Assembly: GCA_002069785.1 (NCBI GenBank)
Contig: MWCA01000012.1
Span: 1-64,000 of the forward strand
Origin: Lentisphaerae bacterium ADurb.Bin242
GTDB lineage: Bacteria; Verrucomicrobiota; Lentisphaeria; Victivallales; UBA1829
Direction of reading: 5' to 3'
Length of the DNA stretch: 64,000 nt
Shown here: in pieces, positions 35,541-45,307 of the stretch
How the letters are laid out: every line of letters begins with the position of its first letter
Position numbering within the stretch: position 1 is the stretch's first letter
Program-made: the position numbers and the translations under genes
The notes under the pieces: generated by a model
What the model saw: the letters and a program-made list of their open reading frames with translations, nothing else
The model's database searches: none
Told to the model about the DNA's origin: nothing

Positions 35541-38500
35541 ATGAAAAAAATCGCGGCGTTCATTCTTATTTGTTCTGCACTGATGCTTTCCGGAGGGGAA
35601 AACCTGATTCCCAACGGAGATTTTCTGCAGATCAACCCGAATTCCAACCACGCGCCCGTCGGGTGGTGGGGGACCGTCGACCCAAAGTGCGGAGTCGATA
35701 CGGAAATCAAACCTGAAAACGGAGTGAATTCCTACCGGATGGCAGGCGGCCGGTTATTGAGCACCGTAGTCCCGGTAAAGCCGGGACATGTCTACAAGTG
35801 TTCCTTTGTGCTCAAGACGGAAGGATTCAAATGGCGCACCGCCGCGACATTTCAGCTTTTATGGCGGAAAAAAGAAAAACCGCTGTTCGTGGACTACAAA
35901 GGACAAAAAGTCTGGAATATGAAAATCAAAAATGTTCAGGGCGGACATAACTGGACCCGCTTTGAGATGGCTGACTGTGCGGCGCCGGATGATGCCGATT
36001 CCGTGGAAATCCGGCTGGGACAGGTTTTCGAGCCGGCCGGATACTGCTGGTTTTCCAAACTCCGCATGGAGGAAGTCAGGGAGGGCGATCCTTTCAGAAA
36101 CCGTATTGCCGCCGTTCCACGCGCCGCCGCCGGGCTGTCTGTGGAAAATGCATTCGATGAATCCCGGTGGTCCAATGCCGCAAATCTTTCCGATTATCTC
36201 CAGCCGGTTTCCGGAACACGGGCCCGTTTTCCGTCGGAAATGTTTGTGACGTATGACAACGAGGCGATCTGGTTGTTCTCAAGAAATTATCAGTCGTCGC
36301 TGGACAAACTTGACACCTCCCTGGAGAAAAGATTCGACATGCAGGACGGAATAGAGGTCTTTTTCCTGCCGCCGGGGCGGGAATATCAGTATCACATCAT
36401 GCTGCCTGTCACCGGAAAGCTGTTTGTGTGCACGGAAAAATGGAATGACGGTCACTGGCCGATGAAACTTCATCCTTGGAACGATCACGGAATTGAGTTC
36501 AAGGTCAAAAAAGAACAGGACCTCTGGACAGCTGTGCTGCGGATCCCCTTCAAGGGAATGGGAGTCGGTGTTCCGCGAAAAGGTGAAGAGTGGAGAGCGA
36601 ATTTCTGCCGCACGGTCTTCACCGGTGGAAAAGAAGCAACTTCATGGTCATTTCTCCGGGAACCGCATTTCCAATATACCAATGATTTCGGCAAGATCAT
36701 TTTTTCGGAAAACATTCCCCTGATAAAAAAGATGGACATCACCGCGGACGGGGCTAATGTGGAGATCCGTAATACGGCTTCCACCCCTGTGAATGTGAAT
36801 CTTTCGCTGGTAAAGCACACTGAAAACAAGAGTTTCATCCTTGCGGAAAAATGCGTTTCAGTTGCTCCGCTGAAAGATGCCGTCATTGAGCTTTCCTCCA
36901 AGGCGGACTCTGCCGCGATGCGCTTCCTGGAGATTCATTCCGGGGATGTCTTGCTGCGGAAACACTGCAACATGCCGTCCGAGGAATACCTTGCGCTGGG
37001 AGTGTTCGATCCGGAAAATGTAAGAACTCAAACTCTTTATCTGGCGGTGGATACCCCGTTCTTCATGTCGCTCAACATGAGACACAATTTTGCGACAAAG
37101 GAAGCGCATCGCCTGATATGGCGCCGCGAAATGCCGGTTGATCTGTATATGGACCTTCCGGCGGAAATCAAAGTTTCCGGCATGACTTTTGATGCCGGCG
37201 ACTGGCTGAAGCTTCCCCTTTTCAAGCCGCAGATCACGCCGTATGGTAAAGACGGTCTCCAGAGGAAACTTTATAAATTCGAGCTTCCAATGATCATCAA
37301 CTGGCAGGAAAACGGATTCCTCTTCTTTTATGAGTGCAACGCTCCCGAGGACAAAATGTTTTCCGGTTCCTATTATTTCTCCCGGAATGGAAAAAACATG
37401 CCGGTGCATGAAATGACTTTCCGGACAATGAAGGTCGGCCGCGTGAAAAAGTGTTCCCGGAAGATGGTTTTCGATCCGGGACTTCTCCGCGCCAATACGC
37501 TTCGCTGGTGGCTGCCGAAAAATACGGTGGAACAATTCAAGCGCCTGGGCTTCAATCGGATCGGCATTATATGCGAAGCCGTAAAAAACAAGGATTTCTA
37601 CACCGGTGACGATCCCCGGACCAATGAAGATTATTATGACCTGATTTTCAAAGAAATGAGAGATTCCGGGCAGAAACTCTTCATAAGCACCTTCAGTACT
37701 TCCGCGGGAGCTCTTGGATGGTTCTGGACCACCAAGGACCCGGATGCCCGCAGTGTCGGGTATGATGGGAAGCCGGGGCCGCCCAACCAGTACAACTGTC
37801 CATCGCTTTGTCCGAGTTACAGAGGAAAATATTACCAGGAATGGGTTGACCGGCTGGCAAACTGCAGCGCATTCAGAAAATACAGGGCGACATGGCTCGC
37901 GCTTGACATGGAGCTCTGGCCGCTGGAGGTGTGGGAGAAAATCTGTTTCTGCAAACGTTGTATCGACCAATTCAAGGCGTTTTGTCTGAAAAACGGGAAA
38001 ACGGATTTTGCAAAACGGGATGTCGCGGCGGAAATCGCGGGGAAAAAGGATAAGGCATTCATCGATTGCTGGACTGAGTTCAAGTGTGAACTTTATTCCG
38101 AATTCCTCAAAACCGCCGCATCGAGAGTCGAAGAAACGGTCAGGAATGCACCTTCGACCTCGCCGCTGAAGAAATTCACTGTCAGTGACTGGACGTCTCC
38201 GGGTCCCCGCCTGAAACCGGGAATCCTCGATTACTATGAGATCGCTTTCTTCAACAGTCCGGACAATAATTACCATGCCATTCAGAAGCGCATGCCCGAA
38301 TGGAAACACCGTAAGGATCTATATTGTTCCACAACCTACGGACAGACCGTTGCATGCCCGGATTTTCACGTGATCCCGGAACAGGTCAAGGAAAATATTT
38401 TTGAAGCCGCAGCACTTGGAATGCAGGGGTGCGTCTGGTATTATGTTCTGTATCTGGAACCGCGCCGCATGAAAGCCATCATTGATGGAATCAATGCAAT

Positions 38501-38858
38501 ACAGCCTTTTGAAGACATCATTCTGGAGGGTAAGCTCTCTTCCCGGATTAGTGGACAAAACAAGAAAATGCTCTTGACACGGCTTGACAGCGGCGATGAA
38601 ATTCTCATCGGAATCCGAGCTTATGGCGCGAATACGGATCTGGAAGGAAAAATCCGCTTGGAAGGAATCTCATTGGCACTTGCTCTTTACGATTGTGAAA
38701 CCCATGAAAAGATTGCGGATGTCACTCCGGAAAATCCGGAATTTAATTATCTCGCAAAGAAGGACCGCTGCCGTCTGATTTACGCCGGTCCGCAAGACAA
38801 ATGGGATGCTCGCATGAAGCTGACTTCGGAACCCGGCGTAGATGGCCGTTCCATGTAA
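35541..38858 (+). CDS. large exported carbohydrate-active protein (CBM9-like plus TIM-barrel-like)
   Basis: The 1105-residue protein has a signal peptide (MKKIAAFILICSALMLSGG). An N-terminal jelly-roll module (NLIPNGDFL) is followed near residues 200-390 by a DOMON/CBM9-like module (DESRWSNAANLSDYL). The C-terminal half has a barrel-like pattern with ALDMELWPLEVW and C-x-C-x2-C (CFCKRC). I infer a secreted enzyme on a complex glycan; the family is not known. The ATG at 35541 has an AAAGGA site. An upstream start at 35442 would add 33 residues ahead of the signal peptide, which is unlikely. Confidence 0.72.
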   Translation: MKKIAAFILICSALMLSGGENLIPNGDFLQINPNSNHAPVGWWGTVDPKCGVDTEIKPENGVNSYRMAGGRLLSTVVPVKPGHVYKCSFVLKTEGFKWRTAATFQLLWRKKEKPLFVDYKGQKVWNMKIKNVQGGHNWTRFEMADCAAPDDADSVEIRLGQVFEPAGYCWFSKLRMEEVREGDPFRNRIAAVPRAAAGLSVENAFDESRWSNAANLSDYLQPVSGTRARFPSEMFVTYDNEAIWLFSRNYQSSLDKLDTSLEKRFDMQDGIEVFFLPPGREYQYHIMLPVTGKLFVCTEKWNDGHWPMKLHPWNDHGIEFKVKKEQDLWTAVLRIPFKGMGVGVPRKGEEWRANFCRTVFTGGKEATSWSFLREPHFQYTNDFGKIIFSENIPLIKKMDITADGANVEIRNTASTPVNVNLSLVKHTENKSFILAEKCVSVAPLKDAVIELSSKADSAAMRFLEIHSGDVLLRKHCNMPSEEYLALGVFDPENVRTQTLYLAVDTPFFMSLNMRHNFATKEAHRLIWRREMPVDLYMDLPAEIKVSGMTFDAGDWLKLPLFKPQITPYGKDGLQRKLYKFELPMIINWQENGFLFFYECNAPEDKMFSGSYYFSRNGKNMPVHEMTFRTMKVGRVKKCSRKMVFDPGLLRANTLRWWLPKNTVEQFKRLGFNRIGIICEAVKNKDFYTGDDPRTNEDYYDLIFKEMRDSGQKLFISTFSTSAGALGWFWTTKDPDARSVGYDGKPGPPNQYNCPSLCPSYRGKYYQEWVDRLANCSAFRKYRATWLALDMELWPLEVWEKICFCKRCIDQFKAFCLKNGKTDFAKRDVAAEIAGKKDKAFIDCWTEFKCELYSEFLKTAASRVEETVRNAPSTSPLKKFTVSDWTSPGPRLKPGILDYYEIAFFNSPDNNYHAIQKRMPEWKHRKDLYCSTTYGQTVACPDFHVIPEQVKENIFEAAALGMQGCVWYYVLYLEPRRMKAIIDGINAIQPFEDIILEGKLSSRISGQNKKMLLTRLDSGDEILIGIRAYGANTDLEGKIRLEGISLALALYDCETHEKIADVTPENPEFNYLAKKDRCRLIYAGPQDKWDARMKLTSEPGVDGRSM

Positions 38859-39240
38859 ATGCGCCATGCCTTCCGGGAATTTGATCAAAACCCGATTCAG
38901 GGGCTGGTGAACTGAAAAAGGGGATGAGGCAACTGCAAAAATCATGAAATACGGGGAGATTGACTTATTCCGATCCAAGGCTGCACAACGGAAAAACCGG
39001 AAGCAGCCTTGGAAGGAATCCCGCAAGCGCATGCCTTCTTTATCGGAATAAATCCGGCGACAGGCATGGTTTGGCTGTTTCATGCCGGATGCGGGAAACA
39101 TGCCGTTGGAATGGGGCTGGCTGATTCGACAGGCTTACGGCTTCCGCGATATGGAATACTTCAAGTTGAAAATTTTCCAGCCGCCTGAAGTTTCGTGCGT
39201 GAAAGAACCCTCAACTTACAGCATAAACCGGCGAAGAGGT
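38859..39240. other. gap with no recognised gene
   Basis: The 382-bp stretch lies between two genes that end toward each other. The short open frames on either strand show no ribosome-binding site or known motif. I see no strong terminator, repeat or RNA gene here. It may contain decayed coding sequence. Confidence 0.4.
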
Positions 39241-40071
39241 TTATTTTTTGTCCTTGCCGATCAGCCCTTTCAGAGCGCCGCCCAGAGAGGATGCCGCATC
39301 GCCGACCGCTTGTCCCGCGGAGGAGGCCGTGTCATCGAGCGCTTTCCCGGCGGAGGACGCCGCATCGCCGATCGCCTTCCCGGCGATATCCGCGCCGACC
39401 ATTTTTCCGAGGCTGGTCAGCAAGGATATGAGGACGTCATTGACCACGGCCGCCGGAGTAATGCCGTCCGGTCCCGTTCCAAGATTGTGCAGGGAGACCG
39501 GAGGCGCCATCAGCGGCACTCCGGCCCGGGCCCCTTTGACCGTGACCCACACCGTGATGTCGGAGAGTTCCAGAGAATCGATCTGGAGCACCTTGCCGCC
39601 GCTTTCTTTGGCTTTCGGCTCTTCCGGTTTCGCCGGGACGGTTTTTTCCTCGAGTTTCAGGGACCGGTTCACATTCGCCTGAATATCGGAAATGTTGTTG
39701 TTCAGGAGGTATATTTCGTAGTTGAGTTCGACCGCACGGATTTCAATCCGGGTGATGAGCAGCTTGCGGGACAACAGGCTCGAGGGTTTCAGCGACGCAT
39801 GGAATTTACCCAGCTTGAAGGCATGGGGGGTGGAATACCCCTTGGGATTTCCGACCAGCAGATCATGGATTTCGAGCGTCCCGGTCAGCAGGTTGAGAGA
39901 AATGTTTTTCACGGTGATCGGCACTCCGGCAATGTCCGAGCCGACCGTTTGAATTCCCGCCTTGATGATGAATGGAAGCGTGATGACCAGAACCAGGAGC
40001 AGTGCGAGAATGGAAGCCAGGACAATGGCCGTGATCTTGATCGCTTTTTTTCTGTTGAACTGAAATTTCAT
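39241..40071 (-). CDS. AsmA-like membrane-anchored protein
   Basis: The 276-residue protein has an N-terminal membrane anchor (residues 11-34). An AsmA-type β-rich region follows (IAGVPITVKNISLNLLTGTL, then IRAVELNYEIY). AsmA-like proteins relate to lipid transport between membranes. The last ~60 residues form an Ala/Ser/Gly-rich stretch with three near-repeats (DAASSAGKAL, DTASSAGQAV, DAASSLGGAL). The start at 40071 leaves an immediate GGGGGG-type ribosome-binding stretch. The product is much shorter than full AsmA proteins. It lies downstream of rpmB past a strong terminator, so it is probably separate. Confidence 0.65.
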   Translation of the reverse strand: MKFQFNRKKAIKITAIVLASILALLLVLVITLPFIIKAGIQTVGSDIAGVPITVKNISLNLLTGTLEIHDLLVGNPKGYSTPHAFKLGKFHASLKPSSLLSRKLLITRIEIRAVELNYEIYLLNNNISDIQANVNRSLKLEEKTVPAKPEEPKAKESGGKVLQIDSLELSDITVWVTVKGARAGVPLMAPPVSLHNLGTGPDGITPAAVVNDVLISLLTSLGKMVGADIAGKAIGDAASSAGKALDDTASSAGQAVGDAASSLGGALKGLIGKDKK

Positions 40072-40104
40072 GATCCCCCCTTGCCGGTTTGAATATACGG
40101 GTAT

Positions 40105-40137
40105 AAAAAAAAACCGGAATCACCTGAATGACTCCGG
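40105..40137 (-). terminator. rho-independent terminator after rpmB
   Basis: On the minus strand a 9-bp stem (one G-T pair) and a 6-base loop are followed directly by nine Ts. This is a textbook intrinsic terminator for the ribosomal L28 gene. Confidence 0.9.
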
Positions 40138-40172
40138 AATGAACAGACAATCCTTCGGAAACGGAAAACAGA

Positions 40173-40400
40173 TCAGACTTTTTTCACTTTTCCGCTGCGG
40201 ATGCATGCCACACAGACTTTCATCCGTTTGTGCGTTCCGTTGTCATTCACATTGATGGACTGGATGTTGGGCTCGAAGACGCGGGGGGACACCTTTACCA
40301 CGTGCATGCCGATTCCGCCTTTTTTCTTCGCGAGACCCCTGCGGATGATCCTTGCACCCTGGACTTTCTTCTTTCCGCAAATTTCACAAACATTGCTCAT
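40173..40400 (-). CDS. rpmB: 50S ribosomal protein L28
   Basis: The 75-residue protein opens MSNVCEICGKKKVQGARI, with a CxxC zinc-ribbon half. It continues with the family's central block and ends with VCVACIRSGKVKKV, which has the second CxxC. The length fits L28. The four cysteines suggest the zinc-binding (C+) form. A GAGGTG ribosome-binding site precedes the ATG at 40400. The gene is alone, with a strong terminator downstream, as is common for L28 outside its rpmG pairing. Confidence 0.97.
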   Translation of the reverse strand: MSNVCEICGKKKVQGARIIRRGLAKKKGGIGMHVVKVSPRVFEPNIQSINVNDNGTHKRMKVCVACIRSGKVKKV

Positions 40401-40676
40401 TATGACACCTCTATCGTAAAGTTTGTATTTCCGTATTGCAATTCCGCAAGCAGAATGAACAAATATACTCTTCTTTTTTCGAAAAACAAGGAATAATCGG
40501 TTATTTTTTCCGGATTTTAGACTTTCCCGGCAAAAAAGTTTTCCGTGCCGGCGGAGAAGCATCCCCGGAAGATCTTACTTTTATCGTCGCTTATTGGAAC
40601 CGGGACTTGAAAAATTCCTTTTTCGTGGCATTTTATTAGGGTTTTTTATGATTCAAAACAGAAGGGGTGAATCACC

Positions 40677-42014
40677 ATGCCTTACATTGCCAATACCGAC
40701 AGCGACCGGGCGGAAATGCTGCGCGCCGCGGGTTTTTCCGGCATCGGGGAGATGTGGGAAAAAGCAGGGGTGAAATTTCCGTATCCGGCCCTCGGCGAGA
40801 TACCGGAAGGCCGTTCCGAGTATGAAGTCCTCAAGCATCTCGAACACCTGGCCTCCCGGAACGCGACCCGCCTGGTCAATTTCGTGGGCGGCGGCTACTA
40901 CGACCACATCATTCCGAGCGCGGTGGACAGCATCATTTCCCGCGGCGAATTCTACACCGCCTACACGCCGTATCAGCCGGAAGCCTCCCAGGGCACGCTC
41001 CAGGCGATCTACGAATACCAGACCGCGATCTGCCGCCTGACCGGAATGGAGGTCTCCAACGCCAGCCTCTATGACGGCGGAACCGCCCTCTTCGAGGCCA
41101 TGATGATGTCGGTCAAGAGCACCGGCCGCCGCCAGGTCGTGATTTCCGGCGCGGTCTCCCCGATTTTCCGCCGCATGATCGACTGCTACTGCATCAACCT
41201 GGATGTGGAGCGCATCGAAGTTCCCGCCGGAACCGGCACGGACTCCAACCTCGAAAATCTCGGCAAGGCCCTCAGCGGCAAAACCGCCTGCGTGATCGTC
41301 CAGTATCCCAACTTCTTCGGCGGAATCGAGGACTACAGCGGCATTGCCGCCGCCGCGCATGCGAACGGCGCGCTGGCGGTCTGCTCCGCCTACCCGGTCG
41401 CCCTGAGCGTCCTCAAGACCCCCGGCGAGATGGATTTCGACATCGTCACCGGCGAAGGCCAGAGCCTGGGAATCCCCCTCAGTTTCGGTGGTCCCTACCT
41501 CGGGTTCATGGCGGTCAAGAGCAAGCACATGCGCAAGATGCCCGGCCGAATCGTGGGCCGGACCGTCGACCTCGACGGCAGGGAAGGGTTCGTCCTGACC
41601 ATCCAGACCCGCGAACAGCACATCCGGCGGGAGCATGCCACCAGCAACATCTGCTCGAACGAGAGCCTTTGCGCGCTTTCCGCGCTCGTCTACCTGACCG
41701 TGGTCGGGAAACAGGGCTTCGTCAATCTCGGCGACCTCTGCATGTCGAAGGCGGTCTTCGCCCGGAACGAACTCCTGAAAATCAAGGGCATCGAGCCGGT
41801 CGGAAACGGGGCGTTTTTCAATGAATTCGTCATCAAGGTCCCGTGCGACGCCGCCGAACTGGTCGGCAAGCTCATCGACAAAGGCTTCGCCGCCGGCTTC
41901 CCGCTCGGACGCTACTACTCCGACCGCCGCGACCAGCTCCTGATCGCCGTCACCGAAAAACGCAGCCGCGAAGACATCAAAGCGCTTGCTAACGCCATGG
42001 AGGCCCTCCTGTGA
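40677..42014 (+). CDS. gcvPA: glycine dehydrogenase (decarboxylating) subunit 1
   Basis: With GcvPB it forms the split P-protein of the glycine cleavage system, which decarboxylates glycine with PLP and passes the aminomethyl group to the H protein. The 445-residue subunit carries NFVGGGYYDHIIP, FYTAYTPYQPEASQGTLQ, then NASLYDGGTALFEA, all conserved. An AGGGGTG site precedes the ATG. Its TGA overlaps the next gene's GTG start, so the subunits are coupled. gcvT and gcvH are not nearby, and I see no glycine riboswitch motif in the 276-base leader. Confidence 0.96.
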   Translation: MPYIANTDSDRAEMLRAAGFSGIGEMWEKAGVKFPYPALGEIPEGRSEYEVLKHLEHLASRNATRLVNFVGGGYYDHIIPSAVDSIISRGEFYTAYTPYQPEASQGTLQAIYEYQTAICRLTGMEVSNASLYDGGTALFEAMMMSVKSTGRRQVVISGAVSPIFRRMIDCYCINLDVERIEVPAGTGTDSNLENLGKALSGKTACVIVQYPNFFGGIEDYSGIAAAAHANGALAVCSAYPVALSVLKTPGEMDFDIVTGEGQSLGIPLSFGGPYLGFMAVKSKHMRKMPGRIVGRTVDLDGREGFVLTIQTREQHIRREHATSNICSNESLCALSALVYLTVVGKQGFVNLGDLCMSKAVFARNELLKIKGIEPVGNGAFFNEFVIKVPCDAAELVGKLIDKGFAAGFPLGRYYSDRRDQLLIAVTEKRSREDIKALANAMEALL

Positions 42015-43462
42015 AACTCATCTATCAATCCGGTAAAAGCGGACGCACCGGCGCGGTCCTTCCCTCTCTGGACGTTCCCCAATCCTCGGCGGTTCCTTCC
42101 GTCCTGCGCCGTTCCTCGACCGCGGGGCTTCCCGAGGTTTCCGAACTCGAAACCGTCCGTCACTTCACCAATCTGAGCCGCAGGAACATGAGCGTGGACA
42201 CCCATTTCTACCCGCTCGGCTCCTGCACCATGAAATACAATCCGAAGTTTCATGAGAAAGTGGTCCGGATGCCCGGCTTCGCGGAACTCCACCCGCTTCT
42301 CCCGCAGCTCCGTCACGGCGGAACCCTGACGCAGGGGGCGCTGACCGTCCTCTATGAAACCGAGCGAATGCTCAGCGACGTGCTCGGCTTCGCCCAGACC
42401 ACCATGCAGCCGATGGCCGGAGCCCACGGCGAACTGACCGGCGTCATGCTGATCGCGGCCTGTCACAAGGCCCGCAAGGATTTCGCCCGGAAGGTCATGC
42501 TGATCCCGGACGCCGCGCACGGCACCAACCCCGCCAGCGCCACCGTCGCGGGCTATACCACGAAAGTGGTCCCGAGCGATCCGGACGGCAATGTGGACCT
42601 GGCCGCCCTCAAGGAGCTGCTTTCCCCCGAAGTCGCCGGAATCATGCTGACGTGTCCGAACACGCTGGGGCTTTTCGATCCGAACGTGAAGGAAATCTGC
42701 TCCCTGGTCCACGGTGCGGGCGGACTCTGCTATTGCGACGGCGCGAACTTCAACGCGATCGTCGGACGCCTCCGTCCGGGCGACGTCGGCTTCGACGTGA
42801 TGCATGTGAACATCCACAAGACGTTCTCCACGCCCCACGGCGGCGGCGGACCCGGCTCCGGCCCGGTGGGAGTGTGTGAAAAACTCGTTCCGTTCCTTCC
42901 CGTGTCGCGGGTCGTCCGCCGCAACGACGGCACCTGCGCCCTGGAATACAATTATCCCGAATCCATCGGCTACATCGCCCCGTTCTACGGCAACTTCGGT
43001 ATCATTCTCCGCGCCTATGCGTATCTCCTGACGCTGGGACGCAAAGGGCTGGTCCGGGTCAGCGAGAACGCGGTTCTCAACGCGAACTACATCGCGGCCG
43101 CACTGGACGGCATTTACGACCGCAAATACAAGCGCACATGCATGCATGAATGCGTCTTTTCCGCCACGAAACAGGTGGAACGCGGCGTCCATGCCCTCGA
43201 CATCGCCAAGGCCCTGATCGACCGCGGAATCCATCCGCCGACCATCTATTTCCCGCTGATCGTGCCGGAGGCCCTGATGATCGAGCCGACCGAGACCGAG
43301 TCCCGCGAGGAGATCGACCTTTTCATCGCGGCGATGAAGGAGATTGCCGAACTGGCGGAAAAAGACCCCGAACGCATCCGGGAATGTCCGCTGACGACTC
43401 CGGTCAAGCGTCTGGACGAGACCGCGGCGGCCCGCAAGCCGGACCTCTCCTATCCGTCCTGA
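42011..43462 (+). CDS. gcvPB: glycine dehydrogenase (decarboxylating) subunit 2
   Basis: This is the catalytic half of the split P-protein. The PLP lysine sits in NIHKTFSTPHGGGGPGSGP, and the protein carries SPEVAGIMLTCPNTLGLF and DTHFYPLGSCTMKYNP. The 483-residue length is normal. The start is GTG at 42011, overlapping the gcvPA stop, which fits coupling. The partner gene is the only cotranscribed neighbour; the next gene is on the opposite strand. Confidence 0.96.
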   Translation: MKLIYQSGKSGRTGAVLPSLDVPQSSAVPSVLRRSSTAGLPEVSELETVRHFTNLSRRNMSVDTHFYPLGSCTMKYNPKFHEKVVRMPGFAELHPLLPQLRHGGTLTQGALTVLYETERMLSDVLGFAQTTMQPMAGAHGELTGVMLIAACHKARKDFARKVMLIPDAAHGTNPASATVAGYTTKVVPSDPDGNVDLAALKELLSPEVAGIMLTCPNTLGLFDPNVKEICSLVHGAGGLCYCDGANFNAIVGRLRPGDVGFDVMHVNIHKTFSTPHGGGGPGSGPVGVCEKLVPFLPVSRVVRRNDGTCALEYNYPESIGYIAPFYGNFGIILRAYAYLLTLGRKGLVRVSENAVLNANYIAAALDGIYDRKYKRTCMHECVFSATKQVERGVHALDIAKALIDRGIHPPTIYFPLIVPEALMIEPTETESREEIDLFIAAMKEIAELAEKDPERIRECPLTTPVKRLDETAAARKPDLSYPS

Positions 43463-43595
43463 TCCGGCGTACGGAGAGTTCTGCGCGAATCGGAACAAGG
43501 ATGGAAAATGCGGCCTCGCATCGCGGCATGATTTTTCCGTCCGCGCCCTCGGCCTTGCGCGTTGGGAAATGCTCCGGACGGGAGATCCGCCGCCC

Positions 43596-44819
43596 TTATC
43601 CGGAACGCTTCCGGATGGGGTGGAAGGAGTTCTTGTAAATCCACCGGACGCAATCCTCGGTCGCCTCTTCGGGCGCAAGCGAAAGCAGACCGCTCAGCGA
43701 CGGGGTGTGAAAGGTCAGCTGAACCAGTTTTTCGATGTCCGCTTCCGTGAAGCCCTCGTCGGCCAGTTTTTCAGGGACGCCGGACTTTTCCAGCCAGGTT
43801 TCCACCGAACACGCCGCCTTGTAGGCCTCCTCCGGATTTCCTTTCAGCGAGGAATCGATCGGAGAAAGAATGTCCGCCAGCACTTTCGCGCGGGACGGAT
43901 AGATCTTCTCCACCACCGCCGGAAGCAGAATGGAAAGACCGAGACCGTGCGTAAAATCCGGTTTGAGCGCGCTCAGTGGATGCTCCAGCGCATGGGTGAA
44001 GTGGAGCAGGCCGTTGTCGAAGGACATCCCGGCGATCATGGAGGCATAGAGAAGGAAATAGCGGGCCTCCAGGTCCTTGGGATTTTTTTCCGCCGCCGGG
44101 AGATAGGTCACGATCAGACGGATGGTCTCCGCGGCCAGCATGATGCTCATCGGGTTGGCGGTCTTGGCCGTCGCCGCCTCGATGACATGGTTGACCGCGT
44201 CAATACTCACATAGCGGGTCTGGGCGGGGGAGAGGCCGGTCATGAAGGCGGGGTCGTCGATGGCCCAGGCCGGATAGATGCAGTCGTAGGCGATGGCCGG
44301 CTTGAACTCTTTTTCCGGGATGGAGACCACGGCGAAACGGTTGGTTTCCGTGCCGGTTCCATGAGTGAGGTTGATGGCGACGATCGGGGCGGCTTCCTCC
44401 GGGGTGAACCGGAATTCATAGAGATCGCGGGCGGTTTTTTCCGGATACCGCAGGAGAATGGCGGCGCTTTTTCCGGTGTCGACCGGGCTTCCGCCGCCGA
44501 TGGCGATCACCGCCCCGGCATCGATCCGGCGCCCGAGCGCTACTGCGGCGTCCACCTGTTCCGCGGTCGGGTTGGGAGTGGTCCCGTCATAGAGCGCGAA
44601 CTTCACGGAATGTTTTTCGAGCGCGGCTTTGACGTAATCCCATGCGCCGGTCCGGAGATAGGCGCCGTGTCCGGTGACGATCAGGACGGTTCCGATGCCT
44701 TTCTTCTTCAAGGACTCGACGACCGGATCGATTTTCGAGATGGCGCCCGCTCCGAAGTAGAGGGTTGTGCGTGTACGGATTTCTTTGACCTCATGAATAT
44801 TGATTCCGGCGGTCCACAT
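43596..44819 (-). CDS. iron-containing alcohol dehydrogenase
   Basis: Group III metal-dependent alcohol dehydrogenases use NAD(P)+ to interconvert alcohols and aldehydes or ketones. The 407-residue protein shows GGGSPVDTGKSAA (nucleotide binding), HGTGTETNRFAV, and metal ligands in IDAVNHVIEA and HALEHPLSALKPDFTHGLGL. A GGGAGAT site precedes the ATG. The exact substrate (butanol, lactaldehyde or propanediol types) cannot be told by eye. Lactaldehyde reductase would suit fucose use, but the gene is not next to a fucose gene. Confidence 0.9.
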   Translation of the reverse strand: MWTAGINIHEVKEIRTRTTLYFGAGAISKIDPVVESLKKKGIGTVLIVTGHGAYLRTGAWDYVKAALEKHSVKFALYDGTTPNPTAEQVDAAVALGRRIDAGAVIAIGGGSPVDTGKSAAILLRYPEKTARDLYEFRFTPEEAAPIVAINLTHGTGTETNRFAVVSIPEKEFKPAIAYDCIYPAWAIDDPAFMTGLSPAQTRYVSIDAVNHVIEAATAKTANPMSIMLAAETIRLIVTYLPAAEKNPKDLEARYFLLYASMIAGMSFDNGLLHFTHALEHPLSALKPDFTHGLGLSILLPAVVEKIYPSRAKVLADILSPIDSSLKGNPEEAYKAACSVETWLEKSGVPEKLADEGFTEADIEKLVQLTFHTPSLSGLLSLAPEEATEDCVRWIYKNSFHPIRKRSG

Positions 44820-44854
44820 GATATCTCCCTGGGTTTGAAGGTGGGCGTTGAAGC

Positions 44855-44893
44855 AAAAAAGAACACCCGCGGCACGGATCGGACGTGTCGCGG
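44855..44893 (-). terminator. terminator after the MIF-like gene
   Basis: On the minus strand a 10-bp stem (44867-44876 with 44884-44893, one G-T pair) is followed by a T run at 44860-44855. It lies just past the MIF-like stop and ahead of the alcohol dehydrogenase gene. Confidence 0.65.
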
Positions 44894-44918
44894 TTTAACA
44901 AAGAACAAAAAAACGGCT

Positions 44919-45272
44919 TTACTCGAAGACGGTGGAGTTCCATCCCCATTCCGTACCGCGCTTCTCGCAGAAATTGATGTAGACGCGCTGGGAACTGACG
45001 CCGTATTTTCTGGCCAGGAAATCGCAGAAAGCCGCGCTCAAACGCTTGCAGGCGTCGGTAGTGAGACCGCCGATGCTCATCACCACAATGAAGGCCGACG
45101 GCGCAATGAAGTTTCCGCCGAAGGAAACAATCGCATCATCCGCGACAACGGCTTGCGTCACGGAAAGCGGTTTGTTGAGTTCCTTTGCAACAATGTTCGA
45201 GATTTCGACCGCGAGATTTTCCTTCTCCTCCCGGTCGAACTTCTGTGAAATTGTAATTTTGACTGTAGGCAT
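44919..45272 (-). CDS. MIF/phenylpyruvate tautomerase family protein
   Basis: The 117-residue protein starts with Met-Pro, so removal of Met exposes the catalytic Pro1 of the tautomerase superfamily. The C-terminal block RVYINFCEKRGTEWGWNS and NSTVFE closely follows the animal MIF pattern (RVYINYYD, WNNSTF). The MIF-type length, not the 60-residue 4-OT type, is striking in bacteria. Lys33 or its equivalent is not obvious. The role is unknown. It lies 77 bases downstream of the flotillin gene, with a hairpin between them, and has a terminator downstream. Confidence 0.82.
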   Translation of the reverse strand: MPTVKITISQKFDREEKENLAVEISNIVAKELNKPLSVTQAVVADDAIVSFGGNFIAPSAFIVVMSIGGLTTDACKRLSAAFCDFLARKYGVSSQRVYINFCEKRGTEWGWNSTVFE

Positions 45273-45307
45273 TTTCTACTCCCTCCTGATTATGTGCGGT
45301 TCTTATG

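Noticed and set aside
40401..40676. A possible glycine riboswitch before gcvPA
   Set aside because: The leader lacks the paired glycine-aptamer pattern; only a normal ribosome-binding site is seen.
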